A DNA stretch of 64,000 nt from JACRAV01 sp964571235 (GTDB taxonomy: Bacteria; Zixibacteria; MSB-5A5; GN15; FEB-12), in contig CAZNAI010000004.1 in assembly GCA_964571235.1 (NCBI GenBank), forward strand, positions 558,001 to 622,000, written 5' to 3'. Within the stretch, counting starts at the first letter, position 1, and each line of letters opens with the position of its first letter. This document shows positions 1 to 7,186 of the stretch, piece after piece. Both the position numbers and the translations under genes were made by a program. The notes beneath the pieces were generated by a model. It was not told where the DNA came from and ran no database searches. It saw nothing but the letters and a program-made list of their open reading frames with translations.

Positions 1-938
1 CGGTTGCTTCCGTTTATCATTTCGCCATCCGACAGACAGGCGTAAATCTCGATTTTCATCTTGGGAAATTCTTTCGAGGGGAACGGGTTTCGTTTCACTA
101 TTTCGACGATTTCACTTCGCTGATTTCGATCTGTCGCCGGTATCCGGTCGCGGCGATTGCGATTGGCTGTCGGTCTGATCTTCAACGCGAAATCGAATTG
201 ATCCACTCGATCAAAAACAATGTCTTTCTCTCGATTGTCCCGGTGATTCTCTATCACCCGGAACCGGATTATTCGATGATTGTCGCCGCGTATCAGAATG
301 GGGCGGAGGAATTCATCCACGGTGAGTGGATGGAAAAAATCGTCGAGGTGCGGGTGCGCCGGGTGATCGAACGGAACCGTCGCGACCTGGCGGTCAATCC
401 CTCCACGCGTCTTCCCGGTCCGGCGATGATCGAAGACGAAATCGAGCGGCAGATTCTCCGTCGCGAAGAGTTCGCGGTCGGATACGCCGATCTGGACAAT
501 TTCAAAGCGTTCAACGATTACTACGGGTACGCCTCGGGGGATAAGATTATCAAGCTGACCGCCCGGATACTTCGCGATGTTGTGTTCGATTTGTGCCGTG
601 AGGGATTTGTGGGGCATATCGCCGGGGATGATTTCATTTTTGTCGTGCCGAAAGAACTGGTCGACAATACCTGCCGGTGGATTATCAAGACGTTCGACGC
701 GGTGATCCCGTATCGGTACAAAGAAGAGGATCGCGATCGCGGGAGTATCACGACTACCAACCGCAAGGGCGAGATCGAACAGTTCCCGATTCTCACGATC
801 AGTATCGCAGTAGTTCAGAACGAAGATGGTCGATTCAAGCATGTTGGCGAAATGTCCAAGATGCTGGCCGATCTGAAACGGGCAGTCAAACAAAAGCCCG
901 GTTCGAACTACATGCTCGAACGGCGGAAGAAGTATTGA
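1..938 (+). CDS. GGDEF-domain protein (diguanylate cyclase-like), 5' end outside window
   Basis: The frame is open from base 3 with no start codon in view, so the gene begins before the window. The first ~110 visible residues look like the remains of a receiver-type alpha/beta domain. The C-terminal ~170 residues are a GGDEF domain, with the characteristic stretch YADLDNFKAFNDYYGYASGD just before the active loop. The signature loop reads AGDDF (in GHIAGDDFIFVV) instead of GGDEF/GGEEF. In this family the loop binds GTP and metal to make cyclic di-GMP. Some AGDEF proteins are known to be active, so activity is possible but not certain. No EAL domain follows. The protein stops at 936-938 and the next gene has its own leader, so it ends its transcription unit. 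The family is sure; the enzymatic status is not. Confidence 0.88.
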   Translation, partial: VASVYHFAIRQTGVNLDFHLGKFFRGERVSFHYFDDFTSLISICRRYPVAAIAIGCRSDLQREIELIHSIKNNVFLSIVPVILYHPEPDYSMIVAAYQNGAEEFIHGEWMEKIVEVRVRRVIERNRRDLAVNPSTRLPGPAMIEDEIERQILRREEFAVGYADLDNFKAFNDYYGYASGDKIIKLTARILRDVVFDLCREGFVGHIAGDDFIFVVPKELVDNTCRWIIKTFDAVIPYRYKEEDRDRGSITTTNRKGEIEQFPILTISIAVVQNEDGRFKHVGEMSKMLADLKRAVKQKPGSNYMLERRKKY

Positions 939-993
939 GCTCTCGGTAGCTCTTCGCTTTTCTCTTCAACACAGACTACTTCCACCCACAATT

Positions 994-1011
994 GCACCTT
1001 TGTAAAGGTGC
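994..1011. promoter_or_regulatory. Perfect 18-base palindrome upstream of the hemerythrin gene
   Basis: GCACCTTT-GT-AAAGGTGC is a perfect dyad lying 70 bases before the hemerythrin start. No T-run follows it, so it is a poor intrinsic terminator for the upstream GGDEF gene. It could be an operator or an RNA hairpin. A TATGAT box follows at 1028-1033. Confidence 0.45.
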
Positions 1012-1081
1012 GTTGTCACATTTCCGATATGATTTGAAACTAAACTGAAGCAACGCTCTTACAACCGAGAGGTAGACAGCA

Positions 1082-1510
1082 ATGAGCTTGATCCAATGGA
1101 ACGACCGACTCAGCGTACAAGTAGAGTCGATGGACGCCCAACACAAGAAACTCATCGCCATGATTAACGAGCTTAATGATGCGATGAAGCAGGGCAAAGG
1201 CAAAGATGTGGCAGGGAAGATCCTCGACGGACTGGTTTCTTATACGGTCACTCACTTTGCAAACGAAGAAAAGTTGATGGCGTCGGCCGGATATCCTCAG
1301 CTCGCTGAGCACAAGGTCGAGCACCAGAAACTGATTGCACAGGTGACCGATTTCCAGAAGAAGTTCAAGAGCGGGAATACGGCCATCACGATTGATCTGA
1401 TGTCATTTCTTACCAAATGGCTCACCAGCCACATCGAGCAGGTAGACAAGCGATACGGCGCCCACATGATCGCAAAAGGCTCGGCCACCGCGGCGGCCTC
1501 GACCCGTTAA
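1082..1510 (+). CDS. Bacteriohemerythrin
   Basis: This 142-residue single-domain protein has the complete hemerythrin di-iron ligand set: H21 (DAQH), H58 and E62 (THFANEE), H77 and H81 (EHKVEH), H117 (SHIEQ) and D122 (VDKRY). The order and spacing match the four-helix-bundle family, which binds O2 reversibly between two irons. Cytoplasmic bacterial members serve in O2 storage, delivery or sensing. There is no signal peptide or membrane segment. The ATG at 1082 follows a GAGAGG ribosome site with good spacing. The gene is monocistronic. It comes directly after a GGDEF gene, but that gene has its own stop and a 143-base gap with a palindrome separates them. In an organism rich in O2-labile ferredoxin enzymes, an O2-scavenging role is a reasonable inference. 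Confidence 0.95.
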   Translation: MSLIQWNDRLSVQVESMDAQHKKLIAMINELNDAMKQGKGKDVAGKILDGLVSYTVTHFANEEKLMASAGYPQLAEHKVEHQKLIAQVTDFQKKFKSGNTAITIDLMSFLTKWLTSHIEQVDKRYGAHMIAKGSATAAASTR

Positions 1511-1516
1511 TTAGGG

Positions 1517-1605
1517 CTTGTTGAAAAGGGCTCGATTCTGTCGTTGCGACTCCGGCGAAAGCCGGAGAAAGCAATCTCCTATTCGTTCCATTTTGGTTCA
1601 ACAAG
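1517..1605. repeat. 89-base element bounded by CTTGTTGAA / TTCAACAAG
   Basis: Perfect 9-base inverted ends (1517-1525 and 1597-1605) enclose a hairpin CTCCGGC-GAAA-GCCGGAG at 1550-1567 whose loop is a GNRA tetraloop. The size and inverted ends resemble a small non-coding repeat or MITE. No target duplication is evident. Confidence 0.5.
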
Positions 1606-1612
1606 TAGAGAT

Positions 1613-1673
1613 TGTTGAAGACGCGCCGGGGACGTCTCTCCTCGCAACGATGGCGTTTTGATCTTTTTCAACA
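1613..1673. repeat. Second unit bounded by TGTTGAA / TTCAACA
   Basis: A 61-base segment begins 8 bases after the previous element. Its inverted ends share the same TGTTGAA core, so the two units look related or arranged in tandem. Confidence 0.4.
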
Positions 1674-1865
1674 TGCCCTTCAGTTCGGGGGAAAACCCGG
1701 CGGTGACTATGTCACTTTTGGAGTCAGGTCTCGCTTCGGCTGGCGCCGAACGCCAGGGACACGGCATTGCTGGGAATAAGCTAGAGCGCCGAGAAGGTAC
1801 CGATCCTATCGTAGTTTGGAGTAGCGTCAGTGGCAGTCTTCATCCTTTGCAGAAGCGAACATGTC

Positions 1866-1887
1866 ATTCCCGCCGAAGAGCGGGAAT
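1866..1887. repeat. ATTCCCGC hairpin repeat
   Basis: ATTCCCGC and GCGGGAAT pair around a 6-base loop, in the context TCATTCCCGC...GCGGGAATCC. This is a motif commonly seen as an interspersed repeat in many bacterial genomes. Confidence 0.5.
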
Positions 1888-2004
1888 CCAGAACCCAATA
1901 TGATGCGAGTCCTATTCCATTCACCGTCTGGGCCCCCGCTCTGCGGAACGACTGAAGTCGTTCCTTGTCGTGGGTGACATGGTGGTAGCCGCGCGTGGAA
2001 GAAG

Positions 2005-2027
2005 TCGAAACCGCAGGGGTTTCGACC
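2005..2027. repeat. GTCGAAACC hairpin repeat
   Basis: GTCGAAACC (2005-2013) and GGTTTCGAC (2019-2027) form a perfect 9-base stem with a 5-base loop. No coding frame spans it convincingly. Confidence 0.45.
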
Positions 2028-2087
2028 TACAAAAGAAAACTTCATGCTGGCCTTCGCCGGTTATGACAGGAATTGGAACGAAGAGAG

Positions 2088-2120
2088 ATCGCGACGCCCC
2101 CCAAGGGGCGGGCTCGCGAT
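2088..2120. repeat. Two-level hairpin repeat with ATCGCGA / TCGCGAT outer stem
   Basis: The outer 7-base stem (2088-2094 with 2114-2120) encloses an inner stem CGCCCC/GGGGCG with loop CCAA. A 3-base bulge lies on the right side. It looks like an interspersed repeat rather than a terminator, because no T-run follows. Confidence 0.45.
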
Positions 2121-2181
2121 GACAGCGTGTGGTTAACATGTCCGAGTTGACGTGCGCGTCGTGGTGCGTTATCGTTACCCC

Positions 2182-2676
2182 ATGACCACTAAACGCACCG
2201 ATTACTTGAGCTGGGATGAGTATTTTATGGCGGTGGCCCAGCTCTCCGCCCAGCGCTCCAAAGACCCCTCCACCCAGGTCGGGGCCTGCATCGTGAACAA
2301 AAACAAGCGGATCATCGGAATCGGGTATAACGGTTTCCCGGCCGGGCTGTCCGACGACGACCTTCCGTGGGCGCGCGAGGGGGAGTATCTCGACACCAAG
2401 TACCCATACGTTTGCCACGCCGAAATGAACGCGATCACCAACGCCTCCAACAAGCCCGACCTTGACGGCGGCGCGATGTTTGTTTCACTCTTTCCTTGCA
2501 ATGAGTGCGCTAAACTCATTGTACAGGTTGGCATTAGAGAAGTGGTCTATTTGAGTGACAAGTATTCTACGGATGATAAGTTTATCGCGGCTCGGCGGAT
2601 TTTCGATCTGGCTGGGGTCAAGTGCCGCAAGTTTGTGCCGGTGCGGCCGACGGTCTCGCTCCGCCTTTCTGAGTAG
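2182..2676 (+). CDS. dCMP deaminase (deoxycytidylate deaminase)
   Basis: The 164-residue product deaminates dCMP to dUMP, the substrate of thymidylate synthase. The zinc-dependent cytidine-deaminase signature is complete: C-H79-A-E81 with E81 as proton shuttle, and P105-C106-x-x-C109 as the remaining zinc ligands. SKDPSTQVGACIV near residues 26-38 and GYNGFPAG at 49-55 are typical of the dCMP deaminase branch (ComEB/DCTD). The frame extends 30 bases upstream to a GTG, but the ATG at 2182 gives the usual family N-terminus and is preferred. The gene stands alone after the repeat island. A dCTP deaminase is also present in this window (60.1 kb), giving a second route to dUMP. Confidence 0.94.
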   Translation: MTTKRTDYLSWDEYFMAVAQLSAQRSKDPSTQVGACIVNKNKRIIGIGYNGFPAGLSDDDLPWAREGEYLDTKYPYVCHAEMNAITNASNKPDLDGGAMFVSLFPCNECAKLIVQVGIREVVYLSDKYSTDDKFIAARRIFDLAGVKCRKFVPVRPTVSLRLSE

Positions 2677-2807
2677 CTTAGACCGAAGTTATTCACACTT
2701 TGAAATAATCGCCCAATTCAGGCCAGTTTTTGCTTGTCGAAACAGGCGTGGCCGATAAATTACCGCCTTTCCAGAAGGCCAGTAACCGTTTGCCAGGAGC
2801 AGTAGCC

Positions 2808-4133
2808 GTGACAAAGACCAGAGAAGACGTCCTCCGGATGATCGACGAGAGCGGAGTGCGGTATGTCCGCCTCTGTATGACCGATATTCTCGGGCGGATC
2901 AAGGGGATGGATATCACCCGTTCGGAAATCGAGCAGGTGCTTGAAGAAGGACAGGGATTTGATGGATCATCGGTGGAAGGATTCGCGCGGATCGATGAAT
3001 CCGATCTGATGGCGATCCCCGATCCAAAGACATTCCGCGTGATGCCGTGGGAGATCGACGGCATGAAAGTCGGGCTGATGTTTTGCGACATTCAGACCCC
3101 CGAAGGGAAACCGTACGACGGCGACCCGCGAGCAGTTCTCCAACGTAATCTGAAAAAAGTCCATGACAAAGGTTGGACATTCTATGTCGGCCCGGAACTT
3201 GAGTTCTTTTATTTCGAGAATGAAAAGGGGCCGTCGATTTTAGATCAGGACGGGTATTTCGACTATCAATCAGTCGACATGGGAACTCAGATCCGTACTA
3301 AGACTGTGAACGCGCTTGAACTACTGGGTATTCCGGTTGAATGCGCCCACCACGAAGTAGCGCCGTCGCAACACGAGATTGACCTGAAATATCAGGAGTC
3401 GCTGGTGATGGCCGACTTTGTGCAGATTTACCGGAGCATTGTGAAAGAAGTGGCAGTCGCGAATAATGTGTACGCGACGTTCATGCCCAAGCCGATTTTC
3501 GGGCAGAACGGATCGGGGATGCACTGCCACATGTCGCTGTTCAAAGACAGCACCAATTTGTTCTATGATAAGAACGCGGAGTTCTTTTTGTCTAAGACCG
3601 CTCGCCAATTCATGGCGGGCATTCTCACACATATTCGCGAGATCACATTGGTCACAAACCAGTGGGTGAATTCATACAAGCGATTGGTTCCCGGATACGA
3701 AGCGCCGGTGTATGTGGCGTGGGGACAACGCAACCGATCGAGCTTGATCCGTGTGCCGCGGTACCGCGTGGGCAAAGAAAAAGCGACGCGTATCGAACTG
3801 CGTTCGCCCGATCCGGCGGCGAATCCGTATCTGGCCTTTTCGGTGATGTTGGCGGCGGGCCTCCGGGGAATTGAAAAAGGGTACGAGCTTGGCGCGGCGG
3901 TCGAGGCGAACATCTTTAAGATGTCGGACGAAGAAAAGGCCAAGAACAAGATCACGGCGTTGCCGGGGTCGCTTCAAGAGGCGCTGGCCGAATTCGAGAA
4001 ATCGAATCTGGCCCGCGAGGCGCTGGGTGAACATGTCTTTGAGAAACTGATCCAGAATAAGAAAAAAGAGTGGGATCGGTTCCGGATTCATGTCAGCCAG
4101 TATGAGACGGAGACGTATCTTCCGCTGATATAG
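2808..4133 (+). CDS. glnA: Glutamine synthetase, type I (short form)
   Basis: This enzyme makes glutamine from glutamate, ammonia and ATP and forms the cytosolic dodecamer typical of GSI. Recognisable stretches are the N-terminal latch DGSSVEGF, the metal site GPELEFFYF, the ATP loop NGSGMHCHMSLF and the glutamate-binding RVPRYRVG. At ~441 residues, lacking the C-terminal tyrosine adenylylation segment of the beta type, it belongs to the shorter alpha-type group. The frame continues upstream, but AGGAG at 2795-2799 lies 8 bases before a GTG at 2808, and the resulting N-terminus TKTREDVLRMI fits the family, so that start is chosen. A weak promoter-like pair (TTGTCG 2734-2739, TAAATT 2756-2761) precedes it. 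A strong terminator follows, so it is monocistronic. Confidence 0.96.
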   Translation: MTKTREDVLRMIDESGVRYVRLCMTDILGRIKGMDITRSEIEQVLEEGQGFDGSSVEGFARIDESDLMAIPDPKTFRVMPWEIDGMKVGLMFCDIQTPEGKPYDGDPRAVLQRNLKKVHDKGWTFYVGPELEFFYFENEKGPSILDQDGYFDYQSVDMGTQIRTKTVNALELLGIPVECAHHEVAPSQHEIDLKYQESLVMADFVQIYRSIVKEVAVANNVYATFMPKPIFGQNGSGMHCHMSLFKDSTNLFYDKNAEFFLSKTARQFMAGILTHIREITLVTNQWVNSYKRLVPGYEAPVYVAWGQRNRSSLIRVPRYRVGKEKATRIELRSPDPAANPYLAFSVMLAAGLRGIEKGYELGAAVEANIFKMSDEEKAKNKITALPGSLQEALAEFEKSNLAREALGEHVFEKLIQNKKKEWDRFRIHVSQYETETYLPLI

Positions 4134-4155
4134 TTTTCTAGATGATCGACTATCA

Positions 4156-4185
4156 AAGGCGCACCCAAGGGTGCGCCTTTTTTTT
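4156..4185 (+). terminator. Intrinsic terminator after glnA
   Basis: The arms AAGGCGCACCC and GGGTGCGCCTT are perfectly complementary and run into eight T residues (4178-4185). This is a textbook Rho-independent terminator 23 bases past the glnA stop. Confidence 0.95.
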
Positions 4186-4203
4186 GCGCCACAAAGCGTC
4201 GAC

Positions 4204-4231
4204 TTGCAATTGTCTGCCGCGCTCCTATATT
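4204..4231 (+). promoter_or_regulatory. Promoter of gatA, placed for a leaderless mRNA
   Basis: TTGCAA (4204-4209), a 16-base spacer and TATATT (4226-4231) form a good sigma-70-type promoter. The gatA ATG begins only 7 bases after the -10 box, about where transcription should start. No SD sequence can fit between them. Confidence 0.65.
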
Positions 4232-4237
4232 CCCCCT

Positions 4238-5668
4238 ATGTCAGATTTCAAAAAGCTAACTGCATCTCAAATTGCATCAGGTGTGCGAGCGGGTAAGCTC
4301 TCTGCTGTCGCGTTGGCCGAGGAATCGATTCGGCTGGCCAAGACCGAGGGGAAAGAACTCAACGCCTTTGTCACAGTCTGCGAAGAGAAAGCTCTCAAGC
4401 AGGCCAAAGCTGTAGACGACAAAGTGAAGCGGGGCGAGAATCCCGGTCCGCTGGCCGGTGTGCCGGTAGCGATCAAAGACAATATCTCCTACACCGACTA
4501 TCTCTGTTCGTGCGGGTCGCATATTCTCGACAAGTATGTGCCGCCCTATGACGCAACGTTGGTAACGCGACTGATTTCGGCGGGCGCTGTGATCGTTGGC
4601 AAAACCAATATGGATGAATTTGCCATGGGGTCCTCGACCGAGAACTCGTACTACGGCCCCGCGAAAAATCCTCACGGAAAGAATCTTGTCCCCGGTGGAT
4701 CATCGGGCGGCTCCGCGGCGGCAGTTGCGCAGGGGATTGTGCCGATTGCGTATGGCTCAGAGACGGGTGGTTCAGTGCGCCAGCCGGCCTCGTTCTGCGG
4801 GGTGTACGGGATGAAGCCGTCGTACGGAGGAATATCGCGGTACGGTCTGGTAGCGTTTGCATCCTCGACCGACCAGATTTCGCCTTTCGCAAGAACAGCC
4901 GAGGACACGGCGCTGGCGTTTGGGGCCGTGTGTGGGCGCGACCCACAGGATTCGACTTCGGTGGCTTTCGATCATCCGAACTATCCCCAGAGTTTGTCGG
5001 CGCAAAAAAAATTCAAAATAGGCATTCCGAAAGAATATTTTGCGGAGGGGCTTGATCCGGAAGTCAACGCGGTTGTGCAAAAGTGTATCGCCGAACTGAA
5101 AAAAGCCGGACATTCGTTTGCCGAAATTTCTCTCCCGATGACCGACAAGGGAGTGGCGGTATATTATATCGTCGCGCCGGCTGAGGCCTCGGCTAATTTA
5201 GCGCGGTTCGACGGTGTCAAGTACGGGCTTCGCAAGTCAGGCGACAAGGCGCTGGCTGATATGTACGGCGACACTCGTGCGGGCGGTTTCGGCGCGGAAG
5301 TCAAACGGCGGATCATGCTCGGCACGTATGTGTTGTCATCGGGCTACTACGACGCCTACTACATCAAAGCCTCGAAAGTGCGCGAACTAATGCGCCGTGA
5401 ATTTGAAGAGGCCTTCAAGTCGGTTGACCTGATCATCTCTCCGACTGCGCCCACGCCGGCATTTGCGATCGGCGACAAAATAGATGACCCACTGGCTATG
5501 TATTTGAGCGATGCTTATACGATTCCTGCGTGCCTAGCAGGCATTCCCGCTATTTCAATTCCGTATGGAAAATCTAGCGACGGTCGCCCGATTGGCGTGC
5601 AATTCACCGCGGCGGGGTTTAACGAGCTGGAGTTGTTCCAGATAGCGCGGGTGGTGGAGGGGCTGTAA
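4238..5668 (+). CDS. gatA: Asp-tRNA(Asn)/Glu-tRNA(Gln) amidotransferase subunit A
   Basis: This is the glutaminase subunit of GatCAB, which converts mischarged Glu-tRNA(Gln) or Asp-tRNA(Asn) to the correct amide. The 476-residue protein carries the amidase-signature Ser-cis-Ser-Lys triad: K80 (VAIKDNI), S155 in GGSSGGS and S179 in GSETGGS. The length is normal. The frame extends 96 bases upstream, but that part runs through the glnA terminator. The ATG at 4238 gives the standard N-terminus. It has no ribosome site and a promoter directly abutting it, suggesting leaderless translation. gatB is 2.2 kb downstream, separated by the repeat-DUF559 unit and two unrelated genes. No gatC is found in the window. 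Confidence 0.96.
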   Translation: MSDFKKLTASQIASGVRAGKLSAVALAEESIRLAKTEGKELNAFVTVCEEKALKQAKAVDDKVKRGENPGPLAGVPVAIKDNISYTDYLCSCGSHILDKYVPPYDATLVTRLISAGAVIVGKTNMDEFAMGSSTENSYYGPAKNPHGKNLVPGGSSGGSAAAVAQGIVPIAYGSETGGSVRQPASFCGVYGMKPSYGGISRYGLVAFASSTDQISPFARTAEDTALAFGAVCGRDPQDSTSVAFDHPNYPQSLSAQKKFKIGIPKEYFAEGLDPEVNAVVQKCIAELKKAGHSFAEISLPMTDKGVAVYYIVAPAEASANLARFDGVKYGLRKSGDKALADMYGDTRAGGFGAEVKRRIMLGTYVLSSGYYDAYYIKASKVRELMRREFEEAFKSVDLIISPTAPTPAFAIGDKIDDPLAMYLSDAYTIPACLAGIPAISIPYGKSSDGRPIGVQFTAAGFNELELFQIARVVEGL

Positions 5669-5688
5669 AAGAGATTGATCGGCCGAGC

Positions 5689-5832
5689 CCCTCATCCGGC
5701 CGTCGGCCACCTTCTCCCAGAGGGAGAAGGATTTAGCTTAAGCTCTCGAAATGCAGCCAGCTGTTTTCGGTGACGGTACGATACAATTTCCTCTCCCTTT
5801 GGGAGAGGATGTCACGAAGTGACAGGTGAGGG
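5689..5832. repeat. REP-like inverted repeat, copy 1 (left of DUF559 gene)
   Basis: This 144-base unit has inverted arms. The left arm starts CCCTCA, has a small GGCC/GGCC hairpin, then a perfect hairpin CCTTCTCCC-AGA-GGGAGAAGG (5710-5730). The right arm, in reverse order, has CCTCTCCC-TTT-GGGAGAGG (5790-5808), then GTCAC-GAA-GTGAC, and ends TGAGGG. The ~58-base centre is not shared with copy 2, whereas the arms nearly are. This is the layout of paired REP elements (BIME-like). Confidence 0.85.
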
Positions 5833-6221
5833 ATTTGAAAAAGAATAAGCAGGCTTCACCGACTATTGTCCGCGCCCGGAATCAACGCAAGAGCAAAAAT
5901 CCTCTTGAAGCTAAACTTTGGACACTTTTAAGAAACCGGCGCTTGGGTGGCTTGAAGTTTCGTCGGCAACAACCTGTTGGCCCTTATGTCCTCGATTTTT
6001 ACTGCTCTCGATTAAAACTGGCGATTGAACTTGACGGTTCAGGGCACGCCAGAGCCTCAAAAGCAATAAGGGATGTGGCTAGAGACGAAATTATTCGAGG
6101 TCTCGGAATCAAATTGATTCGGTTTTGGAATAGTGACCTAATCAAGTCCGAAAGCGCAGTTTTGGAGCGAATACTTGAAATTGCAGTTGAGATTGAAGAT
6201 GACAAATCAGAAACAATCTGA
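5826..6221 (+). CDS. DUF559 family endonuclease-like protein embedded between repeats
   Basis: This 131-residue basic protein matches the DUF559 family, small proteins with a Vsr/restriction-endonuclease-like fold. The family pattern is clear: NPLEAKLWTLLRNRRLGGLKFRRQ (read in two parts), the GPYVLDFYC core, IELDGSGH with its acidic residue, and the closing IKLIRFWNSDL. There is no internal methionine. The only starts are GTG at 5826, which lies inside the flanking repeat (in its terminal GTGAGGG), or TTG at 5835 just after it. The stop at 6221 is 4 bases before the second repeat copy, so the gene exactly fills the space between the repeats. Nuclease activity is inferred from fold; no function is proven for this family. 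Its relation to the repeats is the notable point. Confidence 0.85.
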   Translation: MRDLKKNKQASPTIVRARNQRKSKNPLEAKLWTLLRNRRLGGLKFRRQQPVGPYVLDFYCSRLKLAIELDGSGHARASKAIRDVARDEIIRGLGIKLIRFWNSDLIKSESAVLERILEIAVEIEDDKSETI

Positions 6222-6225
6222 ATGG

Positions 6226-6374
6226 CCCTCATCCGGCCTCCGGCCACCTTCTCCCAGAGGGAGAAGGGAGTTTGTTTCGATCTTTCGATCTAACAATGTA
6301 GACATATTGCGGAGGATGTACGTTGCCAATTCCTCTCCCTCTGGGAGAGGATGTCACGAAGTGACAGGTGAGGG
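6226..6374. repeat. REP-like inverted repeat, copy 2 (right of DUF559 gene)
   Basis: This is a 149-base unit in the same orientation and with the same arms as the copy at 5689-5832: CCCTCATCCGGCC... with CCTTCTCCC-AGA-GGGAGAAGG on the left, and CCTCTCCC-TCT-GGGAGAGG, GTCAC-GAA-GTGAC and terminal GTGAGGG on the right. The centre differs. The next gene starts 12 bases after it. Confidence 0.85.
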
Positions 6375-6385
6375 TCTTTAGATTA

Positions 6386-7186
6386 ATGCCATACACCACC
6401 GGTGTCGACAATATCAAGCTCTACTATGAAGAATCGGGCGAGGGGGTGCCGATTGTCTTTCTCCACGGCTTCACGCTCGATCACCGGATGTGGCGGGCGC
6501 AGGCAGAGTATTTCTCCAAAAACTACCGGGTGATCCTTCACGATTCGCGCGGGCACGGTCAGTCCGATGCACCGCCGACCAACTACGCCCGCGACACTCG
6601 AGTCGAAGAGTTGCGCATGGCGCTTGACCAATTGGGGATCGACAAGTGCCATCTGGTGGGTTTGTCGATGGGCGGTTCGACCGGAATTTTATTTGCGCTC
6701 AAGTATCCCGAGCGGCTCTTGTCACTCACGCTTGTTTCGACCGGGGCGGCGGGGTGGAATGTCGGGAAGATGATCAGCAATCTCGATCACGTCGCCAAGT
6801 CCAAAGGCGTAAAGAACGCGCTCAAGCAGTGGATGAATTGGTCGCTCAAATATTACAAGAAGCACCCGCATCTATTGCATGTCGCGCAGTCGATCAACGA
6901 AATGATGTTCAGCCATTCGGGAGCGATCTGGGCGGATCCGTCGCGTGGGAAATACCCTCGCATGGTTGATCTGGATCATGTGCACGAAATCAAAGTGCCA
7001 ACGCTGATCATGATCGGTGACCGCGACCGGATATTCATCCCGTTGGCGCGACAGCTACACGACAGGATCGCCGGTAGCAAGTTGATCGAGTACCCGGAGG
7101 TCGGGCACATGATCAATCTGGAAATCCCGGAGAAGTTCAATGAGGATTTGGGGGATTGGGTGGGGGCCATTCAGGTACAGCAATAG
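6386..7186 (+). CDS. Alpha/beta-fold hydrolase
   Basis: This 266-residue soluble protein has the canonical alpha/beta hydrolase features: HGFT oxyanion-hole motif (27-30), nucleophile S94 in the elbow GLSMGG, an acid in GDRDRI (D212 or D214) and H241 in PEVGHMINLE. A four-helix cap lies between ~130 and 195. The family covers esterases, lactonases and C-C hydrolases such as 3-oxoadipate enol-lactonase; the substrate cannot be assigned. The ATG at 6386 is preferred. An in-frame GTG at 6368 lies within the flanking repeat and would add six residues. The 3' end overlaps the convergent minus-strand gene by 50 bases. Confidence 0.9.
   Translation: MPYTTGVDNIKLYYEESGEGVPIVFLHGFTLDHRMWRAQAEYFSKNYRVILHDSRGHGQSDAPPTNYARDTRVEELRMALDQLGIDKCHLVGLSMGGSTGILFALKYPERLLSLTLVSTGAAGWNVGKMISNLDHVAKSKGVKNALKQWMNWSLKYYKKHPHLLHVAQSINEMMFSHSGAIWADPSRGKYPRMVDLDHVHEIKVPTLIMIGDRDRIFIPLARQLHDRIAGSKLIEYPEVGHMINLEIPEKFNEDLGDWVGAIQVQQ

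Larger units (their letters stand above)
1511..2150. other. Gene-free 640-base island made of palindromic repeats
   Basis: No reading frame here has family similarity or a ribosome site. Instead the stretch holds at least five separate inverted repeats of different sequence (listed individually). It reads like accumulated intergenic repeat elements between hemerythrin and dCMP deaminase. No tRNA or other RNA gene is recognised. Confidence 0.6.

Noticed and set aside
1921..2418. 165-codon minus-strand frame over the repeat island and dCMP deaminase
   Set aside because: Composition follows the palindromic repeats and the antisense of dCMP deaminase. No start signal.
5826..6221. DUF559 gene as a true Vsr mismatch endonuclease
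   Set aside because: Fold-level similarity only. There is no adjacent cytosine methyltransferase, and the Vsr-specific motifs are not seen.
5689..6374. The two repeats as a CRISPR array
   Set aside because: Only two long units ~400 bases apart with a gene between them, internal palindromes and no regular spacers.
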